Origin: Siderastrea siderea
Taxonomy: Eukaryota; Cnidaria; Anthozoa; Scleractinia; Rhizangiidae
DNA length: 64,000 nt
NCBI GenBank assembly: GCA_964030785.1
Contig: OZ034968.1
Coordinates: 22,041,186 to 22,105,185 of the forward strand
Direction of reading: 5' to 3'
The notes beneath the pieces were generated by a model, which ran no database searches, was not told the DNA's origin, and saw only the letters and a program-made list of their open reading frames with translations. Both the position numbers and the translations under genes were made by a program. This document shows, one piece after another, positions 55,293 through 64,000 of the stretch. Every line of letters begins with the position of its first letter. Position 1 is the stretch's first letter.

Positions 55293-57888
55293 GAGATAGA
55301 TAGTTTATTAAAATTAAAATTGCAGCCAGAGGCTGAATTATATTAATTTTTACAAGAAAGAATAAAATCTATTAATTATAAGAATAAAAACTATAATATC
55401 GTCTAATTACAATTACTATATATAAAAGTGTTCATGAGTCTCTTAGTCTTGGCCATGGGAATATTAAAATTTCTTTTATGTCTCAAGTTAAAATGACATT
55501 TATTTCGCGAGGGTAAAAGCTTATATAATCTGTGGTTTTCATTACTGCTAATAGATTCGAATAATTTAGATGTGATTAATTCTCTGCGCGCAGAAAGCGT
55601 TTCTAAGCGTGCTTGCTGTAGTGCGTCGCGGTACGATGCAAATGGAAAAATGATACGCATCGCGCGTTTTTGCAGTTGTTCTAGCTCCGCAGATAGGTAA
55701 GCGGGCAGCGCATTATGAAATACCGGGCACGCATATTCCGTCACAGGGCGGATGCACGTTACGTAAAAGGTCAATAGATCTTTTTGGGGAACATTAGCCC
55801 TTTTCAGTTGTTTAAGAAAATACAGTCGACTCGAAACTTTCTTACTAATTTCCTCAACATGACAATTCCACCTAAGGTCACAAGATATATTTAGACCTAG
55901 CAGCTTAACAGTGGGTACTAATTCGATTGCTTTGCCATTAATGACAATGGGAGCAAAGTCCACAGTGGATCTAGCAAAAGATATTCGTAACTCCTTGCAC
56001 TTTGCCTCATTTAGTTGGAACTTGTTACAGTTAGACTTAGCAATCAGTTCCTCCACGTCAGATTGAATAGTGCTGTTTTTGTTCTTGTCCACACACTCTG
56101 CGATGGTTGTGTCGTCGACATACTTCCAGAGTTCCGCATTGCTTGTATCGATGTCGTCGATCATGAGAATAAACAACCATGGCCCGAGCTTGGTGCCTTG
56201 GGGAACTCCAGCCGGCACCTTTCTCCATTCGGACACACAGTCGTTTCCCAGTTTGACTCTTTGCGTACGGTCTGTGAGAAAATCGATGATCCAACAGGAT
56301 ACACCAACAGGCATGTCGAGGGCCAGCAGCTTTCTAACGAGAAGCGTATGATCTATCAGGTCGAAAGCCTTTCGGTAATCGAACAGAACGACCCTGACCG
56401 TAGATCCAGTTCCATCCGTATGTTTCATCCAGGAATGCACCATGCTGATTAACGCATGCGTAGTTGAGGATTCTGGGATAGCCCCGAATTGGTTGTCTCC
56501 AATTTTCTTCAGAATAGATGGACGCAAGTGTTCGGAAACAACAAAATCCTCCGCTAGCTTGGATAGAACGGGCGTCAAAGAGATGGGACGTAAGTGCTTA
56601 TTTACATCCTTGATTGGTTTCTGTTTCGGAATGGGCACGGTGTCGGCAGACTTCCAAGATGGCGGTAAACGACATTCAGCGTAAGAGCTGTTGATGATAT
56701 CTGTGACCGTACCCGAGAGAAGATCAGCATTTTCCTTTAGCAGCCATGCTGGGATACCATCCGGACCAGACGCTTTTCTAGGGTTAAGCGATGTCAGCTT
56801 GAGGTAGACGCTGTGTTCGGTGACAACGAAAGGAGGCGAGGATGAATCCTGCGACAACTGAAACGAGTCAGCCGATAGCGGCGTGAAGTCTTGCATCGGG
56901 GAGAGAAAGGTGTTATTGATCAGATTGGACAAATCTGAGGCACACGAAGACTCCGAATTTATGTGCTGTAATGATCTCATTAACTCGCCCGAGTCCCTCA
57001 CGGCTGATGACATGCCGCTGAGTTTCTTGACTTCCTTCCACCAATTAGATGGTTTGCACTCCTTGAGATGGCTCACTTTTGCGTCAAAATACCGCGCCCT
57101 GCAGATCTTACGTTCGCGGTTTACACGATTTCTCAAGAAGCGGAACATTGGCTGGTTATTTTCCGCTAGTGCCATTTGTCGCCGTCTGATTAGATCTTTT
57201 AAGGCTGGGTTAACCCAGGGTGGATCTGTAGAGTGGATGGATTTAGATTGCACAGGTAGTATACTGTCCAGACCGCATTGAATAATTGACTGGAAGATCG
57301 ACGCTTTTTCCGCGCAACTATTTGCATCACCGACTAGTGTGTGTGCGTCAACTTCCTGGAGGTAGGTGCGCATAGCTAGACGGCTGCTGGGTCTTAGGTC
57401 CCTTGCTTTGATAGTTAAGCGCGAGTTAGGGAGCTGTGAACGGTGCTTTGGCTGTACCTCTACAGACATGTGATCAGACAAACCATGAGGGGGGCGTTGG
57501 ATAGGTTCTTGGTAATACTCTTTCAGATTTGTTAGAACAAGGTCTAATGTCCTCTCACCACGCGTAGGAAAGGTCACAATCTGTTTAAGATTGAAACTAT
57601 TCTGTAGGCGCTTGGTATTTAGCCGGTTGAAATCGCCAACGAGCAGCAAACCGCAATTAGAAAAACGCGATTCAATGGACGATAAGCATTGCGATAAATA
57701 CTCCAGTATTGCAAAATCATTATTATCTGGTGGATGGTAAATAGTTCCTAGCACAATGCAACTGTATCCCCTCGGGAGACGGGCTGGTCTAAGCTTCAAC
57801 CAAAGCGCTTCGAAAGACAGATCTTCTAAATCTTCCAGAATAGTAAAGTTGATGTTATCTCGGATGAATACGCAAACCCCTCCATGTA
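55293..57888 (-). mobile_element. 5'-truncated CR1-like LINE inside the palindrome
   Basis: It interrupts the left arm; the right arm preserves the empty site. A 4-bp direct repeat, TTTC, is seen at 55289-55292 and 57889-57892, though this could be chance. The 3' end (left) has a (TATC)n-like tail after an AT-rich 3' UTR. It starts inside the endonuclease domain. Confidence 0.75.
55403..57886 (-). CDS. Endonuclease (partial) and reverse transcriptase of CR1-like LINE
   Basis: About 828 uninterrupted codons. The endonuclease half keeps HGGVCVFIRDN, GTIYHPPDN, LLVGDFN and HGLSDHMSVE (terminal catalytic Asp-His). RT follows: SGPDGIPAWLLKE, HLRPISLTPVLSKLAE, LFDYRKAFDLIDH, GVPQGTKLGPWLF and WKYVDDTTIA (YVDD). 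The C-terminal part has the EQLQKRAMRIIFP block of CR1/L2-group elements. The reported TTG-type start at 57799 is arbitrary because the frame is open to the truncation point. A full-length clean RT frame suggests a young copy. Confidence 0.85.
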   Translation of the reverse strand, partial: HGGVCVFIRDNINFTILEDLEDLSFEALWLKLRPARLPRGYSCIVLGTIYHPPDNNDFAILEYLSQCLSSIESRFSNCGLLLVGDFNRLNTKRLQNSFNLKQIVTFPTRGERTLDLVLTNLKEYYQEPIQRPPHGLSDHMSVEVQPKHRSQLPNSRLTIKARDLRPSSRLAMRTYLQEVDAHTLVGDANSCAEKASIFQSIIQCGLDSILPVQSKSIHSTDPPWVNPALKDLIRRRQMALAENNQPMFRFLRNRVNRERKICRARYFDAKVSHLKECKPSNWWKEVKKLSGMSSAVRDSGELMRSLQHINSESSCASDLSNLINNTFLSPMQDFTPLSADSFQLSQDSSSPPFVVTEHSVYLKLTSLNPRKASGPDGIPAWLLKENADLLSGTVTDIINSSYAECRLPPSWKSADTVPIPKQKPIKDVNKHLRPISLTPVLSKLAEDFVVSEHLRPSILKKIGDNQFGAIPESSTTHALISMVHSWMKHTDGTGSTVRVVLFDYRKAFDLIDHTLLVRKLLALDMPVGVSCWIIDFLTDRTQRVKLGNDCVSEWRKVPAGVPQGTKLGPWLFILMIDDIDTSNAELWKYVDDTTIAECVDKNKNSTIQSDVEELIAKSNCNKFQLNEAKCKELRISFARSTVDFAPIVINGKAIELVPTVKLLGLNISCDLRWNCHVEEISKKVSSRLYFLKQLKRANVPQKDLLTFYVTCIRPVTEYACPVFHNALPAYLSAELEQLQKRAMRIIFPFASYRDALQQARLETLSARRELITSKLFESISSNENHRLYKLLPSRNKCHFNLRHKRNFNIPMAKTKRLMNTFIYSNCN

Positions 57889-59173
57889 TTTCAACCTTAG
57901 TTTTTGCCTAGTAATAGTAAATGCACCGAAAAATAATCAACGCTTTGATGAAATGGCTAGTAAATACTATTAAAATGTGTCTTTTACTTACTATTTTACA
58001 CCTAGAAAGTTTTGTTGAAACTGGTGTTCGCGATCTCGAGAACGACTTGTTTTTCTAAGATCACTCGCGTAATAATTTTGTGATAATTTTTTAATTTGAG
58101 CGCTTTTGCGAAAATCTTAAGAACGGCTCGATAGATTTTTTAAAACACTAAACATGCGTGCTTGACGATGTGAGCAATTTTAGTTTTGAGTCTTATTAAC
58201 ATTGATTCACTGGAACACTTTTAGATTTAACGTTAAAGAGGATGTATGAACCGACGGAAAGGCTTGCGTTACATATAAACAGTTGGCAAGTAGATGCTAT
58301 TCAAAGTAATGCGTTATTCATTGCTTCGTGATTTTTATCTGGTTTCTTTGTTCTTTGTTGCACTGTAGATTACTATACAACGAAAAGTAAAAATCACGGA
58401 AGAATGCATTGCGCATCACTTTGAATATATTAGCATTTACTTGCCAACTGTTTATATGTAACGCAAGCCTTTCCGTCGGTTCATACATCCTCTTTAACGT
58501 TAAATCTAAAAGTGTTCCAGTGAATCAATGTTAATAAGACTCAAAACTAAAATTGGTCACATCGTCAAGCACGCATGTTTAGTGTTTTAAAAAAAATCTA
58601 TCGAGCCGTTCTTAAGATTTTCGCAAAAGCGCTCAAATTAAAAAATTACCACAAAATTATTACGCAAGTGATCTTAGAAAAACAAGTCGTTCTCGAGATC
58701 GCGAACACCAGTTTCAACAAAACTTTCTAGGCGTAAAATAGTAAGTAAAAGACACATTTTAATAGTGTTTACTAGCCATTTCATCAAAGCGTTGATTATT
58801 TTTCGGTGCATTTACTATTACTAGGCAAAAACTAAGGTTGAAAATGTTTTTGCGATTTACTTCAAAACAAACATACAGAATTTTTTTGTTCTTGTATATT
58901 TTGTTTGCCATACACCACAGTTTAAGATGCTGGTATTTGCTTTTCGAAGCGAAATCTGGATCGTGCAAAATTTCAATTTTACTGTTTTCGAGGATTTTTG
59001 TTTATCGTTGTCATGGAAATATCGATTTTTACAAAATGTAAACCACGCTAAAGTTCAATCCAAAACCAACAAGTATTGCAAATTTCACGTTGATCTGACA
59101 AGGAGAAGACTGTCTAAGAGCCGATTTAAAAAGTTAGGTATGGTCCCCAAAAAACTGTTTCGAAACACCTTAA

Positions 59174-60033
59174 GGTCAGAGATTTAGCGATCGACGTCGT
59201 TCATATGGAAACCAACTTTGAACAGCTGACAGCAATTTTCCACTGCCCCACGACAATGGAACTTCAGCGTAGTTCTCAGGGTGAATTTTTCCGATCATCC
59301 ACAATAGATCCGATAGCATATGGATCACATTTACGGCAAAAAAACCACGTGATCATGAGTTTCCCGCATTTTTCACGTTTGCCGTTTTCAACGTCAAGAG
59401 GCCTGTTCTCGCGTTCGTCAACAACGCGAGTATTCCTTGAAAGTTTTTTTATTCGTTCTGCTACAATTACTAGCCCATTCTCGAGCCAATGATGTTTTAT
59501 TCAATTTTCTACGCCAACTATCTGGTCACCTTCTGGTCGCCAACTGCTGGTCACCTTCGCACTGGCTATCAACTGTTTTCTGAAAAATGCGTTCCAATTA
59601 TGCAGTTACGTCAAAACTGCCCAAGGAAACCACATTTAATCGATAACTAATATTTTAGTTTAAAGTTAGAAAGCTGCTTTTTTGTGTACCCCAGCTTTTA
59701 ATGAGTTTACAATAAGCTTAAGAAGAAATGGTCCATTTTAAAACGGCAAGCGGCAGGTTGACGTTTCCCGTTTGCCGTAAACGTGATGCTTAATCTCTCT
59801 AATATCTTCGGCTTGGACTCGGCGGAATTCTGGCTAGATTGTCCGTGGCAATAGAGCCTTTTTTCAAACTTTTAACGTGCGAATTTGACGCGGTACAATA
59901 AATGATTTCTCCTCGCGGAGTTGAGGAGCGTCGGCTTTGAGGTTTTACTAAGAGTGACGGGTTTTTATTTTCGCTATTACGAGACCATATTACAGTCAAC
60001 TCCCCCCGCTTTCACCGGCACCCTTTATGTTAT
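59174..60033. other. Spacer between palindrome and GC-rich MITE
   Basis: No gene. Short direct repeats of CTGGTCACCTTC/CTGGTCGCCAACT occur near 59521-59560. Nothing else was recognised. Confidence 0.35.
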
Positions 60034-60306
60034 GAAGTCCAGGCAAAAAAGTAGTAGACTGCGAGTAGTCTGTAATTTTGGCGATAGCGATCGTGGGGCG
60101 GGCGAAAATACACACGCGCGCGTACGCGAAATTCTGGGGAGTCGCGACACGGCGGAGAGGAGCGCTAAAAATGAGGGAAGCGCTCCCCCCTTGTCGCGTA
60201 TCCCCGAAATTTCGCGCGCGTGCGCGTGTGTATTTTCGCCCGCCCGCGATCGCTATTGCCAAAATTAGAGACTACTCGTAGTCTATTACTTTTTTGCCTG
60301 GACTTC
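60034..60306. mobile_element. GC-rich foldback MITE with CG-rich arms
   Basis: GAAGTCCAGGCAAAAAAGTA at 60034 is mirrored by TACTTTTTTGCCTGGACTTC ending at 60306. Arms run about 130 bp each, covering GGCGATAGCGATCG and ACACACGCGCGCGTACGCG. Part of the arm (GATCGCTATCGCCAAAATTAG..) is repeated once more just outside (60317-60357). The centre holds the short palindrome GGGAAGCGCTCCCC. Antisense ORFs on both strands are mirror products. Confidence 0.75.
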
Positions 60307-60481
60307 ACACGCCCCACGATCGCTATCGCCAAAATTAGAGACTACTCGCAGTCTAAAAAGTAACCAAATAAAACGTCCGCTTCAATGAACTCTCAACTGC
60401 ATGAACAGCAAGTACTGCCCGTTACAGCGAAAGCTGATGGCACATGGCTCACGAATGGTCTCAAAAAGAGTCCAATCAATG

Positions 60482-60487
60482 TTTATT
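60482..60487 (-). terminator. Possible poly(A) signal of TXNL1
   Basis: TTTATT on the + strand reads AATAAA on the - strand, about 325 bp past the TXNL1 stop. It is the first canonical signal I noticed downstream of the stop. Single hexamer evidence only. Confidence 0.35.
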
Positions 60488-60810
60488 TCCTTCCATGAAA
60501 AGACAAACTTCTTCTCAAATTCACTTTCATTTGAAATTAAAATTGCAAAACTAATAGCTTATCCTTGCAAATATTTGTACACATTAGCTTTGCAATAAGA
60601 TGCATTTTTTTCTAGAAATCCCTTTTTCATTTTGGGTGTCCTCTGCATGTTATCGGCTGTCAGTGCAGTGTCAAACAACAGAACTTTGCAGTGAATTGGA
60701 AAGTCATTTTAAAATGGCTTTTGATACGATATTCAGGCTAGTTTGTGCCAAAACATTTCTAGACAGAATTGTGAAAAATAACCAATTTCATTCAAACTGT
60801 GGATTGGATC

Positions 60811-63128
60811 TTAGTGCCTGTCTCCTTTCTTTCCGGCAACCTGAAATGCAACAAAATGAACACGAAAACACATCAATGAGGAAGCATAATTTAAGCTGTG
60901 CTCGGAGATAACCGGGATGTAATAATGCAGTTTCGAGATCAAGAAGACCGCTGGATGAAAAATACTAAAGACACATTTTCACGGGGTTAGTCTCAATCTG
61001 AAGTAAAATATTCACAAATACCAGCAGGAAAAAGTGCTGAAAATTCAAATAAAACAAGACACAGAGTTGTAAATAGTTCATCTGCTCGCTGGTATTTGTG
61101 AAAGTTTTACTTCAGATTGAGACCAACCCCGTAAAAACCCATCTTCAGTAATTCTGTTCAGCGGCGTCGGTGAACTCGAAACTGGAGAATAAGCGGTTTT
61201 CAGCCAATCTCGTACCCAGAGTCCTCAGGCTTCTTGGTCAGCGGGCGGCGCCAGGAGAGACTCTGGGATAATGGAATTGTTACCGCAGGAATCCTGCGGT
61301 TAACGGTTCTTAGTTTTGTTACAGTGAACAGCCCAGAACAGCCAATCAAAAAAATTACAATTTTTTCCATTACCCCAGAGTCTCTCCTGGCGCCACCCGC
61401 TGACCAAGAAGCCTGAGGACTCTGCGTACGAGATTGGTTTTCAGCTGGCGTAACACTAGACACCGCTCGGACTTTGAACAATCTTAAGCATCCAATCAAG
61501 AAGTACCAGTTCATTAATCACTATAACGGAAATCCTCTTATAGGCAAGAGGAATCCATATGACATAACGCTACACATCACCAAAAACCAAAACCAATCCA
61601 GTATTGTTAGCACACATTTTCCCGTGCTTGACGCCTTTAACGTGTGCTTTCTTTGAGTTGCGATTAGCTTAGTGCGTTGTTTGTGTCTGTTTTGGCTGAT
61701 TGCAGTGACTGCTTTGGTTTTGGTTTTACGATATTATTGCTAGCAGAACTTCGAGAAGAGTAGGGGCTCATAGGGCTTCAATACCAGAATGGGTCTTCTG
61801 CGACAGAATCCGGGAAATCTCGCGCACGCAGGCTATAGCGCCGAGCCGAGCGCGCGAAAACCCTACCAAGTGAGCCTGTACGCAGGATGGTCGTTCCAAC
61901 AGTCCAACATTAAGGTGATTCCATCGAACAAGAAGTTGTATAAATGAGAATTTGTTGAAACTTTGCACAATTATTACATACACCTAGTACATTAAAAAAA
62001 TAAAAAGAGGGGGTCCCCGTGTCTGATTTCACGCCAACAGGGCTAGCTTTCAACAGCAGTATTTAAAAACCTATCCTTGTACCAGAGACACCCATTACTT
62101 TAACTAAATTATTAATAGCAATGAAATATAAGCATTATTCTTGTGATCGCAAAACAGTGTTACAGTAAAACACCTTAAAGTTGCTGTAAAACTAAACTTC
62201 CGAAAGTGCAAGCGCTAATCACGCAAAAAATGATGCGCGGAAAGGATGTGCAATGCAATTGAATGGAATCACCTTAACCTTCACCAATAAAATCATAATA
62301 CAGTGTACATGCCAAAATGTAAACGTTTGAACGAATGTGTCACAATTGTTAACCACTTTTGACCCAGTTTTGGCAAGTTAGCCAGTAACTTGTGAACAAG
62401 AAGTCAACAATCCTTTACGAAACTCAACTTAAAACTGATCTATCATTCTATGTTATGCAGGTACTTAAACCTATCATCTCACGTATCATCTTACCCGTTT
62501 AAAATCCTCCATGTTAGTCGTATCAAGAGGACTTCCAATAAATCCAATATAATCCACTACTGTTGTTTCTGTGCCTCCTTGGTTGTTTTGAAAAAATAGC
62601 TATAGACAAATAAATTTACACCACGTTCATAAAACTTGAAAAAATCACCTGCAACTTGCAACGGATCCTACTTCTGCTTTCAAGAACGCGTGATTTTTTT
62701 AACGCAATAGAATGGAAATTTGACTAGCAGATGCCAAAAAATGAACCAAAATTCTTCCAGAAGCCCTAGGATGGGATATCATCTTTTAATGCAGTACATA
62801 TGGTGTAACTCATCTAAAGAAATATTTATGGGAGAAGCTGGACTCTTTGCCTTGAACGAAAACCAACAGCTAGTGCTCAAAACATCGTGATAACATCAAA
62901 GTTAACACGTCACGAGACAAACGATAAAGTTCAATGCAAGTTATATTTTATACTTGTTGAATTCCTTGATTATGCCTTTTGTTCTTCATGATTATGTATT
63001 TATGTAGAGCATCGACAGGTCCTAACTGCAATTATTACAATGTACTAACCGTCAAGCTTAAAACATTTTGAAACTTGACAAACTTCAGTGGGACGATGAC
63101 ATCTTCTGTAATATCATCTGGAGATAAC
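60811..63128 (-). CDS. TXNL1: Thioredoxin-like protein 1, C-terminal PITH-domain exons (partial gene)
   Basis: Three - strand exons: 63050-63128 (LSPDDITEDVIVPLKFVKFQ and onwards, ending LSLT), 62495-62599 (LFFQNNQGGTETTVVDYIGF.. to MEDFKR) and 60811-60840 (VAGKKGDRH, stop). Each has a good AG acceptor and GT donor, and the phases agree. The sequence matches the end of animal TXNL1, whose last residues follow the pattern DFKR-V-x-GKKG-x-x-H. TXNL1 is a cytosolic thioredoxin-domain protein that binds the proteasome regulatory particle through its PITH domain. The thioredoxin half and the first PITH exons lie beyond the right edge. The last intron (1.65 kb) has collected several MITEs. The gene looks intact. 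Confidence 0.85.
60979..61132. repeat. Inverted repeat in TXNL1 last intron
   Basis: Arms of about 52 bp (ACGGGGTTAGTCTCAATCTG at 60981 against CAGATTGAGACCAACCCCGT ending at 61132) enclose about 48 bp. Probably a small foldback MITE. No target duplication is evident. Confidence 0.65.
61205..61435. mobile_element. Mutator-like MITE in TXNL1 last intron
   Basis: Inverted arms of about 70 bp (AATCTCGTACCCAGAGTCC against its complement ending CGTACGAGATT) are flanked by direct GGTTTTCAGC (61195-61204 and 61436-61445). A 9-10-bp duplication with long arms is typical of Mutator-like MITEs. A second internal hairpin (CCGCAGGAATCCTGCGG) lies at about 61284-61300. Confidence 0.75.
61436..62494. other. 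Rest of TXNL1 last intron
   Basis: Intronic AT-rich sequence without recognised repeats or coding potential. Short ORFs at 61474-61656 and 61768-61983 show no domain. Confidence 0.4.
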
Positions 63129-64000
63129 CTGTCCAACACGAAAAGTTAGTTTGGTTAGTGAAAACTAGATCCAAAAAATAAAGGAAACTACCAGTCGTAG
63201 TTTTCAGTTACGCATTATCTACTTGTTGAAGAGACTAGCTTTACTTGAGAGTACGAAAATGTAGAAAAGGACCTTAATTGAAAGCGTACAGGTTTTAGAA
63301 TAGGGCGATCATGGCGACTTGATTTGAAAGTAAACAAGTACACAGAATTTAGAACAGGGTTTTAGAAAAGGGCATACATGTAGACCTCAATAATGTCGTC
63401 AATTAGGTGATGACTGTCAGAGTCGAGTAAAACTGGTGTGAATCAGAAAATCAGGTATAGTACGGTATGCTGTCCTTAACACTAAGCTCTATCTTGCTCA
63501 TCCGCATCAAACATGTGGAAAGGTAGAAGGAAATATCAAGCACTTTGTTACAGTGTTAACAAGTCCAAAATGTTCAAAAGATCTTTGGCAACAAATGTTG
63601 AGGTTGAGTGATATTTAACTGCAAGTCACCAAATGCTTACCGTCCTATATTTGTTTGTGAACTGTGCTTTTAAATGGCGGAGTCAGGAGTATACTCCTTC
63701 TCAAGCCTCAAGTTTGTAAAACTGTTGTCATAATCCTTGATTTGAAAGTACACAAGTACAAAGAGTTTAGAATCAATAGGATTTTAGAACAGAGCATACA
63801 AGAAGACCTCAGGTTGAGCAAACTTTGCAGTTCTCCCCCACCCCCCCCCCCAAAAAAAAAACATCCTTAAGCGCCAGGCTAACTTGGTAACGGACACCTC
63901 CATTAAGAAGCACAGTCCACCACACAAGCTTATGGTGGTAAGCCTGTGGTGATTCAGTATCTGACTGCAGCAATATTTTTACAGAAGCATGGACATACTC
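63129..64000. other. TXNL1 upstream intron (incomplete)
   Basis: I find no further PITH exon up to the window end, so the next coding exon lies outside. Two related segments (GATTTGAAAGTA..CAAGTACA..TTTAGAA..GCATACA..AGACCTCA) at about 63321-63385 and 63739-63812 are diverged direct repeats. A C10/A9 run lies at 63838-63860. Confidence 0.4.

Larger units (their letters stand above)
54963..59169. mobile_element. Long palindromic (foldback) element with TTAA flanks, invaded by a LINE
   Basis: Ends GGTGTTTCGATACAG and CTGTTTCGAAACACC are each bordered by TTAA (54959-54962, 59170-59173). The left arm (54963-55292 plus 57893 to about 58340) is complementary to the right arm (about 58390-59169) over nearly 800 bp with few mismatches. 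Without the LINE (55293-57888) it is about 1.6 kb, almost all arm. TTAA targets point to a piggyBac/Kolobok-type transposase in trans. There is no internal gene; ORFs in the arms are mirror images. Transcription would give a long double-stranded hairpin RNA. Confidence 0.85.

Noticed and set aside
58759..59187. ORFs sharing the peptide FEVNRKNIF / MFLRFTSKQTYRIF around 55.1 and 58.9 kb
   Set aside because: Mirror copies from the arms of the foldback element; no domain or codon evidence.
12..64000. Bacterial-type operons, defence islands or phage genes
   Set aside because: All sizeable ORFs are retroelement, transposon or animal-type genes; introns and LINE tails exclude a prokaryotic source.

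Overview
The window is eukaryotic and most likely comes from an anthozoan cnidarian, probably a stony coral. Evidence: AT-rich DNA, spliced genes with GT..AG introns, animal-type retroelements (BEL/Pao, CR1/L2-like and L1/Tx1-like LINEs), an animal-type TXNL1 gene, and dispersed tRNA-like repeats of a kind I associate with coral assemblies. The phylum is an inference; no marker gene fixes the species. No prokaryotic operons, CRISPR arrays or phage genes were seen.

Host genes are few. (1) A family of three single-exon membrane-anchored endonuclease/exonuclease/phosphatase (EEP, neutral-sphingomyelinase/DNase I fold) genes lies on the + strand at 8326-9276, 39567-40517 and 53165-54115. Each ATG sits directly after a splice acceptor. 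Copies 2 and 3 belong to an old tandem duplication (about 36.56-40.85 kb and 40.88-54.1 kb). (2) The last three coding exons of thioredoxin-like protein 1 (TXNL1) lie on the - strand at 63050-63128, 62495-62599 and 60811-60840. They are far too short for ORF callers and are recognised from the PITH-domain sequence, splice sites and C-terminus. (3) An intron-containing gag-like/tyrosine-recombinase-like remnant lies at 18.2-20.0 kb and may be a YR retroelement or derived from one.

The rest is nested mobile DNA. 1-4378 and 12726-17095 are two closely similar copies of a hAT-type element carrying a broken transposase and a piggyBac-type TTAA MITE. A CR1/L2-like LINE at 4.38-7.45 kb is split by a 247-bp-period tandem array of tRNA-like sequences with a 13-bp target duplication. 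21.3-36.05 kb is one L1/Tx1-like LINE broken by an L2-like LINE, a degenerate BEL/Pao element and a MITE. Unit B (40.88-54.1 kb) holds a long-armed palindromic transposon that was invaded by a young BEL/Pao element with near-identical LTRs. 54963-59169 is a second long palindrome with TTAA flanks, invaded by a CR1-like LINE with an intact RT ORF. Several MITE insertions can be dated relative to one another because the paralogous copy preserves an empty site.

I found no defence system or other new multi-gene pathway. The most unusual features are the tRNA-like tandem arrays, the two large palindromic elements, and the very uneven divergence along the EEP paralogues.
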